Shown piece by piece: positions 47,282-55,519 of a DNA stretch of 64,000 nucleotides. The notes under the pieces were generated by a model. It saw only the letters and a program-made list of their open reading frames with translations, was not told the origin of the DNA and searched no databases. Source of the DNA: JBHGBM01 sp041946965 (GTDB taxonomy: Bacteria > Acidobacteriota > Terriglobia > Bryobacterales > Bryobacteraceae); NCBI GenBank assembly GCA_041946965.1, contig JBHGBM010000007.1:1-64000 (forward strand). The letters run 5' to 3'. The position numbers were made by a program, and so were the translations under genes. Within the stretch, counting starts at the first letter, position 1; every line of letters starts with the position of its first letter.

Positions 47282-47327
47282 CACTGCCAGAGACCACCGG
47301 CAGGCAGTGGGCGGTTTCGCCTGCCGG
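47282..47327. terminator. Hairpin region between convergent genes
   Basis: Two overlapping perfect inverted repeats: CACTGCC (47282-47288)/GGCAGTG (47303-47309) and CCGGCAGGC (47297-47305)/GCCTGCCGG (47319-47327). They are mutually exclusive and lie between the zinc-ribbon and URO-D-like stops, so a bidirectional terminator is likely although no T-tract follows. Confidence 0.4.
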
Positions 47328-47328
47328 C

Positions 47329-48378
47329 TCACAGTGCGCGCAGCAGCGCGGCGAATTCCGCCTCGCTGGTCACATAGCGGTCTGATACGAACACGTACAG
47401 TCCCTCACGCGGCAGCCTGCGCACGGTCGCGGCCAGGTCTTCGAACCACCCGTCTACCATGAGAATCAGCCGCGAGCGCTCCAGTGTTTCCCGCAGGCAC
47501 GGCAGCATATCCGCCAGCCGCGGGCCATTCGCCTCCACGGTGATTTCCAGGCCTGCCAACCCCGGAATTTCGAGCACGTCTCGGTAATGCCGGTAGCCGG
47601 TGGAATGCAGGTGGAACAGCACGTGCGGCCCGAGGTGTTCCACGATGGCGGCATTGTGCTCCAGAAACAGTTCGCGATAGACCCGTGGCGCGCACAGCCC
47701 CATCATGTCTTCCTGGATTACCGTTGTGGGTCCCGGCGCCCAATAGCCGAAAATGTGGCCGTAGCCGCCCAGTTTGGGGGGGACCAGGCTGAAGTGCATG
47801 TCGAGCACGTCCAGGTGCAGGCGGTTGATGCGCGCGGCGGCGGCGGCGAGCGGCGCGGGATCGTCGTAGAGATCCAGGCAGAAGCCGTCAATGCCGCGCA
47901 TGGCCGCCAGCACATCGGAGCATCCGCGCAGGATGGTGGTGCTGAGGAAGCATTCCTCGGGCACGGCGGCCGCGAGTTCCGCGGTTTCCGCGCGCAGACG
48001 CGCCAGCCACTCCCGCGAGAGCGGCGCGCGCTCCAACTCCGCCGCGCTGGCCACAAAATGTCCGGGCGCGAGCGAACCGCTCGAATACCGAACCGGGCAG
48101 CCACAGATGGCTTCCAGCCACGGCACGGCGCGCCACGCGGCCACGTAGGGCATGAAGTCGTCCGAGCGCACCGCCCGTCCGGCGAAGGCGTCTTCGTACT
48201 CCGTGCGGGCCAGCGCGCGGCCCACCTCGCCGGGTGCCAGTTCCGCGCGGGGGAACGGCGCACGTAGAAAGCCGACAGGCGACCACACCCGCGCCGGTGC
48301 GACCCCTACCGGGGGGCGGCCCCGCTCGCGTTTCCAGAACACGCGCTCGAAGCGCTCGATCTTCTCCGCGATTTTCAT
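47329..48378 (-). CDS. Uroporphyrinogen decarboxylase-domain (URO-D/MtaA-like) protein
   Basis: 349 aa from ATG 48378; earlier in-frame starts run into the divergent gene. (beta/alpha)8 barrel similar to URO-D/MtaA proteins, with 'HVLFHLHSTGYRHYRDVLEI' and 'GLEITVEANGPRLADMLP', but without the clear heme-pathway HemE signature. Family members include corrinoid methyltransferases and demethylases; no corrinoid protein is encoded nearby. TACAAT lies 11 nt upstream. Confidence 0.78.
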   Translation of the reverse strand: MKIAEKIERFERVFWKRERGRPPVGVAPARVWSPVGFLRAPFPRAELAPGEVGRALARTEYEDAFAGRAVRSDDFMPYVAAWRAVPWLEAICGCPVRYSSGSLAPGHFVASAAELERAPLSREWLARLRAETAELAAAVPEECFLSTTILRGCSDVLAAMRGIDGFCLDLYDDPAPLAAAAARINRLHLDVLDMHFSLVPPKLGGYGHIFGYWAPGPTTVIQEDMMGLCAPRVYRELFLEHNAAIVEHLGPHVLFHLHSTGYRHYRDVLEIPGLAGLEITVEANGPRLADMLPCLRETLERSRLILMVDGWFEDLAATVRRLPREGLYVFVSDRYVTSEAEFAALLRAL

Positions 48379-48389
48379 GCGAGAGCGCG

Positions 48390-48395
48390 ATTGTA
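48390..48395 (-). promoter_or_regulatory. Candidate -10 element of the URO-D-like gene
   Basis: TACAAT on the minus strand, 11 nt before the ATG. It shares a 37-bp divergent region with the -10-like TATAGT of the glycosyltransferase gene. Confidence 0.36.
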
Positions 48396-48402
48396 GCGTG
48401 AT

Positions 48403-48408
48403 TATAGT
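48403..48408 (+). promoter_or_regulatory. Candidate -10 element of the GT4 gene
   Basis: TATAGT ends 7 nt before the ATG at 48416. The opposite strand reads TATAAT at 48401-48406. Confidence 0.38.
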
Positions 48409-48415
48409 GGAAGGA

Positions 48416-49510
48416 ATGCGGCTTGCCGTGGACGCCACGCCGCTGCTGCTGCGCAGCGCCGGCGTCAAGACATACCTGTATTACTGGACGCGCCACCTGC
48501 GCGAGCAGGCGGGCCGGCGCCGGCTCTGGCTGTTCCCCGCCGCGGGCCGTCCCGGGACCTGCGAGCACGAGCGCTCCATCGTCTCCGCGCCCCGCACCCT
48601 GGCGGGCCTGCTGGCGCTGCACTCGGCCAACTATCTCGGCTCATGGACGCTCGAGCCGCTGGCGGCGGCGGTGGACGTGTTTCATGCCTCGCACCAGTTG
48701 CGCCGCCCTCCGCGGCGTCCGCTGCTCACCGCCACGCTCTACGATATGACCTGCTGGCTCGCGCCCGAAATGCACACCGCCGCCAACGTGCGCGCCTCGC
48801 GCCGCTTCGCGGAGATGGTGCTGCGGCGCGCCGCCGGCCTGATCGCGATTTCCGCCAATTCGCGCGACGATGCGGTACGGCTGCTCGGCCTCGACCCCGG
48901 ACGCATCGCGGTGATCTACCCCGGCGTCGCGAACGCATTCTTCACCGCCGCGCCGGCGCCCCGCGAAAAGCCGTTCGCGCTGTTCGTGGGCACGGTGGAG
49001 CCGCGCAAGAACATCCCCGTGCTGCTGGACGCGTGGGAAGACCTGCCCCGCTCCCTGCGCCAGGAGTTCGACCTGGTGGTGGCGGGTCCCGCCGGTTGGG
49101 GCGACCCGGCCACGCTCGCGCGGCTTCAAAGCGGCATACCCGGGGTCCGCTACCTTGGCTACGTGCCGGAAGCCGAACTGCCCGGGTTGACCGCCGCAGC
49201 CAGCGTGTTCGTCTACCCATCGCTCTATGAAGGTTTCGGGCTTCCGGTGGCGCAGGCCATGGCGGCAGGCGTCCCCGTGGTCGCCAGCCATGTTTCCTCG
49301 CTGCCCGAGGTGGCGGGAAAGGGCGCCCTGTTTATCGACCCGCGCAGTCCCACGGAGATCCGCGCGGCGTTGGAACGGCTGCTGCTTTCGCCTTCGTTGC
49401 GCGCCGAGCTGGGAGCGCGCGGCCGCGATCGCGCCGGGCTCTATCGCTGGGACGAGGCGGCGCGCCAGTCCTGGGCTTTTTTCGAAAAGCTCGCCGGCTC
49501 GCGCGGGTAG
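48416..49510 (+). CDS. GT4-family glycosyltransferase
   Basis: 364 aa, GT-B fold. N-terminal 'RLAVDATPLLLRSAGVKTY', middle 'FALFVGTVEPRKNIPVLLDA' and C-terminal donor-binding 'YPSLYEGFGLPVAQAMAAG'. The donor motif normally reads E-x7-E; here the second acidic residue is Gln (VAQAMA), which may alter donor chemistry. Resembles mannosyl/rhamnosyltransferases of surface polysaccharide synthesis. Its last 70 nt are antisense to the histidine kinase gene. Confidence 0.88.
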   Translation: MRLAVDATPLLLRSAGVKTYLYYWTRHLREQAGRRRLWLFPAAGRPGTCEHERSIVSAPRTLAGLLALHSANYLGSWTLEPLAAAVDVFHASHQLRRPPRRPLLTATLYDMTCWLAPEMHTAANVRASRRFAEMVLRRAAGLIAISANSRDDAVRLLGLDPGRIAVIYPGVANAFFTAAPAPREKPFALFVGTVEPRKNIPVLLDAWEDLPRSLRQEFDLVVAGPAGWGDPATLARLQSGIPGVRYLGYVPEAELPGLTAAASVFVYPSLYEGFGLPVAQAMAAGVPVVASHVSSLPEVAGKGALFIDPRSPTEIRAALERLLLSPSLRAELGARGRDRAGLYRWDEAARQSWAFFEKLAGSRG

Positions 49511-50631
49511 GCGGCGCGGAAGGTGGTCCCTTCGGCATTGTTGGAGGTGAAGGAGATGCCGCCTTCCAGGTAGCGCTCCGTCAGCAGCTTCATGCTGTAG
49601 GTGCCCAACCCGCGGCCGCTGCCCTTGGTGGAAAACGAGCGCTGGAAAACCTGCGCGCGCACCTCTTCCGGCATCACGGCCGGGTTTTGCACCCAGAACT
49701 CCACTTCGTCGTTCAGTGTGCGGCAGCCGGCGCGCACCGTTCCTCCGGGAGGACAGGCTTCCAGCGCGTTCGCCAGCATGTTGCCGATCACGCGCCCCAG
49801 CAGGGCACGATCGCTGCGCAGGATCACATCCGCCGCATCCGGTTCGATTTCGATCTCGCGCCCGTGCGCCACCGGGAATTCGCAGTATCGTTCCACTTCC
49901 TGGCGCAGCACCCCGAGGCTGGAGAGCGGCTCCGGATCGGGCTCGAGCTCGCCGGTTTCCGCGGCGGCGAGAGTGCGCTGGCTTATGATTTCGTTCACCA
50001 GTTGCATGGAGGCCGAATGCAGCAGATGCGCGGAGCGGCGCGCCTTGCCCTCCGGCACGGTACGCTCGATGACCTCCGCGAGACCGAGCACGCACGACGC
50101 CGTGTTCAGCAGGTCGTGAAAGAAGATCCGTTCGAGCGCGCGGCGGCGTTTCTCATGACTGATATCGGCCAGCGAAACTACAAGGAAGGATTCCGCGCCG
50201 GCCGCGGCCGGCGCCGCATGAACGGCCAGGTCTAACGCTTCGGTCCGTCCGTGGACGCGCCGGGTGACGCGGCATTCCCGCTCGGTGGCCGCGCCGCCGA
50301 GGGCGTCCAGTATGGCCAGCAGGGCGCCGCAGAATTCACACGCTTCCGCGGTCCCGCACCCCCCGGGCGCGTGCGCGGCGTTCACACATCCGAGGGCTTC
50401 GCCCGGCCGCATGCCCAGCAGGCTGGCGGGATTCTCCACCCCGATCAGGCTCGCAAGCGCCCGGTTCCAGTACACGATCTGCCGCTGGCTGTTCAGCACC
50501 AGGGCGACGGACGGCGAGGCATCCAGAACGGCGCGCAGCAGCTCGGTGGAGATCACCGCGGCGGCTTGCCGTTCCACTATGCGGTGAGGAGCGCGGTGCG
50601 CTCGCGCCGCCGCCGTGCCGCCCGCGTCCAT
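49441..50631 (-). CDS. PAS sensor histidine kinase with four-Cys cluster
   Basis: 396 aa, no transmembrane helix, so cytoplasmic. PAS domain (about 27-155) contains Cys82, Cys92, Cys98 and Cys101 in 'ALGCVNA' and 'GGCGTAEACEFCGA'; such clusters occur in some PAS kinases and could bind a metal or FeS centre. HisKA-like His172 in 'FFHDLLNTASCVLG', then HATPase N-box 'GNMLANALEACPPGG' and 'GSGRGLGTYSMKLL'. No response regulator is adjacent. 7 nt downstream of the SBBP gene, so co-transcribed. The C-terminus is antisense to the glycosyltransferase. Confidence 0.85.
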   Translation of the reverse strand: MDAGGTAAARAHRAPHRIVERQAAAVISTELLRAVLDASPSVALVLNSQRQIVYWNRALASLIGVENPASLLGMRPGEALGCVNAAHAPGGCGTAEACEFCGALLAILDALGGAATERECRVTRRVHGRTEALDLAVHAAPAAAGAESFLVVSLADISHEKRRRALERIFFHDLLNTASCVLGLAEVIERTVPEGKARRSAHLLHSASMQLVNEIISQRTLAAAETGELEPDPEPLSSLGVLRQEVERYCEFPVAHGREIEIEPDAADVILRSDRALLGRVIGNMLANALEACPPGGTVRAGCRTLNDEVEFWVQNPAVMPEEVRAQVFQRSFSTKGSGRGLGTYSMKLLTERYLEGGISFTSNNAEGTTFRAAYPREPASFSKKAQDWRAASSQR

Positions 50632-50638
50632 AAACCCC

Positions 50639-52726
50639 TTACGGTTTCAAAACCAGCACAAAGCCGTCGGAAAGCCCGCCCGCATAATTCCGCCGGAGTG
50701 CGCCGTCCGTGGAGCCGATATTGCGCGGGCCGGTGAGCCCGCCGACCGCAACCGAGCCGTCCAGCGCCACCGCGATCGAGTTGCCCACATGGATGCCGGT
50801 GGCTCCCGCGTAGCTCGCGTAGGCCAGGCCGGCGCCCGGCGCCAGCTTGGCTACAAACGCGTTGATGCCGCCTCCCCAGGTGGCCTGGAACGGGCCGCCG
50901 GCGGTCGGGAAATCGCGCGACAGCGTGTAGCCGGTCACCCAGATGTTGCCGGCCGCGTCGCCCGCGATGCCCTCGCCTACATCGCCGCCGCTGCCGCCGA
51001 GGTAGGTGGCATAGACCAACTGCGCGTCGCGCGGGGCCGCCGGGTTCAGGCGCATCGCAAACCCTTTTCCCGCGGTGTTGCCACTCGATTGAGCGGCATC
51101 GCCGGTGACCGGGAAGTCTCGCGAGGCGGTCAGGCCGGTGAGCAGCAGTCTGCCTTGCGGGTCCACTGCGATGCGGGTCACCTGGTCCAATCCGCTGCCG
51201 CCGAAACATGTGGAGTAGGCCAGCGAGTCGTCACCGGACCTGCTGAAATCCAATCGCGTCACGAAGATGTCCATGCCGCCGATGGGGTTGGGCGAAAACG
51301 CGTCTGCGGTGTACTGGAACATCTGGGAAAGCGTGTTGCCGGTCACGTAGACCTCGCCCGTAGGGGTTACGGCCACACTGCGCCCCTCATCCCAGGTTTC
51401 GCCGCCCAGGTAAGTGGAGTAGGCCAGAGTGGCGTTAGGGATGTCGATCTTAGCGACGAATGCATCCTGCACGCCCCATTTCCCTTTGCTGAGTGCGTTG
51501 GGGGTGATGGGAAAATTCTCGGATTTCGTGGTGCCCACGAAATAGACCAGTCCGTTGCCGTATACCGCGATGCCGCGCCCCTCATCGGTCTCCGTGCCGC
51601 CCAGGTAGGTGGAGTACACCAGCGCATCGGCGCCGGGGCGGGAGGGATCGAGCTTCAGCATGAAGGCATCGGTGGTGCCCTCGGCGGAGAGTTGGAGCTG
51701 ATGGGCCAGGCCGGCGGTGGGGAAGTCCGTGCTTCCCGTGCTGCCCGTCAGGTACACCGCCCCCTGGGAGTCCACCGCCATGTCATAAGCCGCGTCGTCG
51801 CCCTTGCCTCCGATGTAGGTGAAGTAGACCAGCGAGGCGTCACCCGAGGCGGTGGGATCGAGCTTGGCCACAAAAACATCCGTGCCGCCCGCCAGGGCGT
51901 CCTGGAAGGGCCCGCCGAGCGTGGGGCTGTCGGTGGTGGTGATGTAGCCCGTGGCGTAGACCATGCCGTCCGGGCCGAATTTCACGCTGGTGACGGCGTC
52001 CAGACCGGAGCCGCCCACCAGGGTGGAGTAGGAAAGCACGGGATCGATGGTGAGCGGACGCGTGCGGTCGTAACGCTCGAGTTCAAAGCCCGCGACGTTG
52101 CGGGCCAGCAGGCGATAGCGCCCGCGAACCTCGCGCCCATCCTGGAACACGCGGGGCCGCTTCTGGAGGAAGCGCGCGCCGCGCGAGGCGATGACGAGGT
52201 CGCCGCCGCCGGTCACCGCCAGCGTGCCCGGACCGCGGAAGCGCATGCGGATGCGGTTCGGATCCGCGCCCGGAGAGAGTACGAAATCGTACTCCAGTTG
52301 TCCGGCGTTGCCGTAATAAACCACGTCGATGCCCGGGTAAACGCCGCGCGCGCGTACCCGGCCGTAGTTGGCCACCCCCGCCCGCCACCTGGACCTGGAG
52401 CCAACGAAGTAATTCGAGCGTGCCGCCAGCGGCTCGAACGGCTCGAACACCGCGCCGCGGGATCCTTCGAGCGCAATGCCGACTACCGCGCCGGTGCGGT
52501 GCAGCGCCACCTGTGTCTCCCGCGCCGTGAGCAGTAAGGTGGCGTCCGGCGTGCGGGCGGCAAAACGCACCTGCGGATTCCATTGGCCCGCGTTGGGTTC
52601 GAACCGTAGAGGCAGCCCGCGCAGCAGGCTGCGTGCGCCAGCCGGTTCCGGCGCTCCGGGGAGTACCGCGGCGAGCAGCACGGCGCAGGAAGCCAGGCGC
52701 AAAGAGAGCGGAAAAAGGCGAGACAT
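50639..52726 (-). CDS. Exported SBBP-repeat beta-propeller protein
   Basis: 695 aa. Signal peptide MSRLFPLSLRLASCAVLLAA, then an N-terminal domain 'RFEPNAGQWNPQVRFAARTP' (DUF7948-type) and six to seven SBBP repeats, each with 'YSTYLGG...D...AVD..G..YVTG.T.S..FP'. Cell-surface or periplasmic, no enzymatic motif. Common in Bryobacterales. TACAAT lies 13 nt before the ATG. Co-transcribed with the downstream histidine kinase. Confidence 0.9.
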   Translation of the reverse strand: MSRLFPLSLRLASCAVLLAAVLPGAPEPAGARSLLRGLPLRFEPNAGQWNPQVRFAARTPDATLLLTARETQVALHRTGAVVGIALEGSRGAVFEPFEPLAARSNYFVGSRSRWRAGVANYGRVRARGVYPGIDVVYYGNAGQLEYDFVLSPGADPNRIRMRFRGPGTLAVTGGGDLVIASRGARFLQKRPRVFQDGREVRGRYRLLARNVAGFELERYDRTRPLTIDPVLSYSTLVGGSGLDAVTSVKFGPDGMVYATGYITTTDSPTLGGPFQDALAGGTDVFVAKLDPTASGDASLVYFTYIGGKGDDAAYDMAVDSQGAVYLTGSTGSTDFPTAGLAHQLQLSAEGTTDAFMLKLDPSRPGADALVYSTYLGGTETDEGRGIAVYGNGLVYFVGTTKSENFPITPNALSKGKWGVQDAFVAKIDIPNATLAYSTYLGGETWDEGRSVAVTPTGEVYVTGNTLSQMFQYTADAFSPNPIGGMDIFVTRLDFSRSGDDSLAYSTCFGGSGLDQVTRIAVDPQGRLLLTGLTASRDFPVTGDAAQSSGNTAGKGFAMRLNPAAPRDAQLVYATYLGGSGGDVGEGIAGDAAGNIWVTGYTLSRDFPTAGGPFQATWGGGINAFVAKLAPGAGLAYASYAGATGIHVGNSIAVALDGSVAVGGLTGPRNIGSTDGALRRNYAGGLSDGFVLVLKP

Positions 52727-52867
52727 AACGATAATCCAAATTGTATCGAATGGCAGGGATCCTGTGATGGAGGCCGCGCGCCCCGTGTTATAAGGGGGTT
52801 AAAGCGGTGTGCCCGCCCGGGTCGCGCCCCCGGCGATCCGCCCGATCTTACACAAGGAGAATGCTCC

Positions 52868-53272
52868 ATGTTGTCCGGAGTGCCCCGGTTCACGCGCACC
52901 CTTGCCAGTGTCGTTCTGATCTTGCTATTCACGATCGCGTCCTGCCTGGCTGCCGAAACGCACGTAGTCAACCCCGCCGACCTGCACAGGGAGACCCTCG
53001 CCGCCGCGGCCGCGCGCCAGCGCAACGTGCAGTCGGTCACGAATCTGCTCTCCTCCCCGGCCGCGCGGAAGGCGCTGGCGCTGGCCGGCACGGATGAGGG
53101 CAAGGTGAAGAGCGCGGTTTCCGCCCTGAGCGACGAGGAACTGGCGCGCCTCGCTTCCCTCGCCGATAAGACGCAGCGCGATTTCGCCGCGGGCCGGATC
53201 AGCGACCGGGACCTGCTGTGGATTCTGGTGATTATCGCCGGTGTGATCCTGATCATACTTGCAGCGGATTGA
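52868..53272 (+). CDS. PA2779-family protein
   Basis: 134 aa. Signal peptide followed by 'HVVNPADLHRETLAAAAARQ', the helical 'RKALALAGTDEGKVKSAVSA', 'LSDEELARLASLADKT', and a C-terminal transmembrane helix 'LLWILVIIAGVILIILAA'. This matches PA2779-type small membrane proteins that sit next to PA2778-type cysteine peptidases. 'AAGGAGAATG' in front of the ATG gives an SD. First gene of a three-gene unit. Confidence 0.85.
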   Translation: MLSGVPRFTRTLASVVLILLFTIASCLAAETHVVNPADLHRETLAAAAARQRNVQSVTNLLSSPAARKALALAGTDEGKVKSAVSALSDEELARLASLADKTQRDFAAGRISDRDLLWILVIIAGVILIILAAD

Positions 53273-53274
53273 GC

Positions 53275-53766
53275 ATGCGGTTGCGCGCGTTTGCCATGCT
53301 CTGTGGCATGACCTGCGCCGCCCAGCCGGGCGTGTGGCTGGATGTTCCTTTCGTGCCGCAGGAGAAGAACGGATGCGGCGCGGCCAGCATCGCCATGGTG
53401 ATGCGTTACTGGCAAGCGCCGGCGGACGCGGTCGAGATCCAACGCGCGCTCTACTCTCGCGAGGCGCGCGGCATCTTCGCTTCCGCCATGGAGCGGTACC
53501 TGAGGGAGCACGGCTTCCGCGCCTTCGCGGTGCGCGGTCAATGGGACGACCTGAAGCAGCACTTGGAGAAAGGCCGTCCGCTGATCGTGGCCCTCAAACC
53601 GGGCCGCGGCGATCCGCACTACGTGGTGGTGGCCGGACTGGAGTCCGGGACGGTGCTGAAGAACGATCCGGCCGAACGCAAGCTGCTCCGGCAGCACCGT
53701 ACCGATTTTGAAAAACAATGGAAGGCTGCCGGCAACTGGATGCTCCTCGCCGTGCCCTCGCGCTAG
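53275..53766 (+). CDS. PA2778-like C39-type cysteine peptidase
   Basis: 163 aa. Short signal peptide, then the papain-like core: Cys34 in 'QEKNGCGAASIAMVMRYW', His115 in 'GDPHYVVVAGLE', and Asp131 in 'VLKNDPAE'. Predicted periplasmic. The N-terminus is typical of bacteriocin-processing C39 domains, but no ABC transporter is fused. 2 nt after the PA2779-like gene; its last 49 nt overlap the TPR/barrel gene. Confidence 0.87.
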   Translation: MRLRAFAMLCGMTCAAQPGVWLDVPFVPQEKNGCGAASIAMVMRYWQAPADAVEIQRALYSREARGIFASAMERYLREHGFRAFAVRGQWDDLKQHLEKGRPLIVALKPGRGDPHYVVVAGLESGTVLKNDPAERKLLRQHRTDFEKQWKAAGNWMLLAVPSR

Positions 53767-55226
53767 GGTTCGCATTGCTGGCGGCGTTGAACGCGGCCGA
53801 GCCCCGCGCGGAGGCGGAGTACGAGCGCGGCATGGCGGCCGCGCGGCTCGGCAGGTGGGAAGAGGCCCGCGCCGCGCTGCGGGAAGCTCGGCGGCTGGCG
53901 CCGCGGGATGCCCGGTTCCCCATCGAGTTGGGCGGCGTGGCGTTCCGGCAGAAGCGATATGACGAAGCCGCGGGCTGGCTCCGGCGCGGCTTGCGGCTGG
54001 CGCCGGAGGACGGCTATACGGCCGATTTCCTGGGCACTATCTATTATCTGCAAGGGAACCTTGAAGCAGCGCTCAAGTACTGGAACCGCATCAGCAAACC
54101 GCGGATAGCCGCGGTGAGAGTGGAGCCGGAACCGCGCCTCGACCCGGTGCTGCTGGACCGCGCCCTGGCGTTCGCGCCGGGTGAGATGCTGCCGGTATCC
54201 GGCCTGCTGGCGGCGCGTGCGCGGGTGCGGGGGCTGGGCGTATTCCCCGTGTTCCGCTTCCACCTGGATGCCCGGGAGGACGGCTCCTTCGACGCGTCCC
54301 TCCATGGGCGCGAGCGCGACCGGTGGGGCGGCGGCGCGCTGGCGGCGCTGGTTTCCGTGCTGCGCGGCGCGGCGTATCAGACCGTGTATCCCGAGTACTT
54401 CAACATAGGGCGCTCGGCCATCAACGTCGAGTCGCTGGTGCGCTGGGACGCGCAAAAGCGGCGCGCATGGGCGGCGCTCTCCGGGCCCCTGGGGCACGAT
54501 CCGCGGTTCGGATATCGCCTGGGCCTGGATCTTCGGGACGAGCAGTGGGAAATCCCCGGCGGCGGGGCGCCACACTTGCGCCGGGGCGCGCTGAGCGGCG
54601 AGGTCGTGGGCTTTGCGGGACGCTGGAAGTGGTCCGCCGGCGTCGAGCTTGCCCGCCGCGATTCGTCCGGCGCGAGCTATCAGCTCAAGCACCTGGGGCG
54701 GGTCGAGCGCACACTGTGGCACGTTCCCGAGCACCGCTTCGAAACCGCCGCCGGCTTCTCCTCCGCCCTGGCGCGGCGTTTCAAGCGCTTCCAGGCGGGG
54801 CTCGCCACGCGCTGGCTGCCCCGCATGAGCGGAGAGGACTGGGCGATCGCACACCGCGTTCGCGCCGGGAAAATATGCGGCGATGCGCCCTTCGACGAAT
54901 GGTTCGCGCTCGGCCTGGAGCGGGACAACGACCTCTGGATGCGGGCCCACATCGGCACGCGTGGAGGACGCAAAGGCAACGCGCCCATGGGCCGCACTTA
55001 CGCGCTGTCGAACTGGGAGATGGACAAGAACGTCTACACGCACGCGCTGCTGGCGGTGAAGCTCAGTCCGTTTGTGGATGCGGGCCGCATGGCCGGCACG
55101 TCCAAATGGCTCTGCGATGCCGGGGTGCAGGCCAAGCTGCGCGTGCCCGGCGCGAGTTTCACGCTGACGTACGGCAAGGACCTGCGCTCCGGCCGCAATG
55201 CCTTCTACTTGATGGCGACGCGCTAA
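53718..55226 (+). CDS. TPR protein with C-terminal outer-membrane beta-barrel
   Basis: 502 aa. Signal peptide in 'RRALALGFALLAALNAAEP' after a short N-tail; two to three TPR repeats (about 32-115, 'YERGMAAARLGRWEEARAAL', 'GRWEEA'/'YDEAAGWLRRGL'/'NLEAALKYW'). The C-terminal half alternates polar and hydrophobic residues and ends 'FTLTYGKDLRSGRNAFY', with 'LSPFVDAGRMAGTSKWLCD' as in Omp85-like barrels. Predicted outer-membrane. Starts within the peptidase gene, so translation is coupled. Function not known; the linkage suggests a common complex with the peptidase. Confidence 0.75.
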   Translation: MEGCRQLDAPRRALALGFALLAALNAAEPRAEAEYERGMAAARLGRWEEARAALREARRLAPRDARFPIELGGVAFRQKRYDEAAGWLRRGLRLAPEDGYTADFLGTIYYLQGNLEAALKYWNRISKPRIAAVRVEPEPRLDPVLLDRALAFAPGEMLPVSGLLAARARVRGLGVFPVFRFHLDAREDGSFDASLHGRERDRWGGGALAALVSVLRGAAYQTVYPEYFNIGRSAINVESLVRWDAQKRRAWAALSGPLGHDPRFGYRLGLDLRDEQWEIPGGGAPHLRRGALSGEVVGFAGRWKWSAGVELARRDSSGASYQLKHLGRVERTLWHVPEHRFETAAGFSSALARRFKRFQAGLATRWLPRMSGEDWAIAHRVRAGKICGDAPFDEWFALGLERDNDLWMRAHIGTRGGRKGNAPMGRTYALSNWEMDKNVYTHALLAVKLSPFVDAGRMAGTSKWLCDAGVQAKLRVPGASFTLTYGKDLRSGRNAFYLMATR

Positions 55227-55275
55227 ACCTTGCCGCCGTTGAGCGCCGACGTGGCCGGAGTTCCGCCCAGCCCTT

Positions 55276-55510
55276 CTGGCTGGTGTGGGAGGCGGAGGAA
55301 TCCATCCTCGAAGTGCAGGACTTCGAGCAGACCATCGCGCTCAGCGCGCAGGCGGGAGACGATCGGGCGCTCGAGACGGCGCTCGCGCGGCATCTCGCGC
55401 GGGGTGCGACGGTGGTGTTGACCCCCGCGCTGCTGCGAAAAGTTCCGGCCCCGGCGGGCCTGCCGTTTGCCTCCCGGGCACACCGTAGGATCGCGCCGGA
55501 GCCCGCTCGA
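55276..55510 (+). pseudogene. Coding-like remnant without clean start or stop
   Basis: This 293-bp gap (55227-55519) holds no intact gene. One frame reads like a real protein segment: 'FWLVWEAEESILEVQDFEQT', 'DDRALETALARHLARGATVV' and 'LTPALLRKVPAPAG', with a GTG near 55290, but it has no stop before running antisense into the sigma-factor gene. Probably a decayed gene 3'-truncated at the sigma-factor locus; could also be chance coding bias. Confidence 0.3.
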
Positions 55511-55519
55511 AGATGCGGG

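Noticed and set aside
55223..55483. Minus-strand 86-codon ORF in the gap before the sigma gene
   Set aside because: Arg/Gly-rich shadow of the more protein-like plus-strand frame; no SD.
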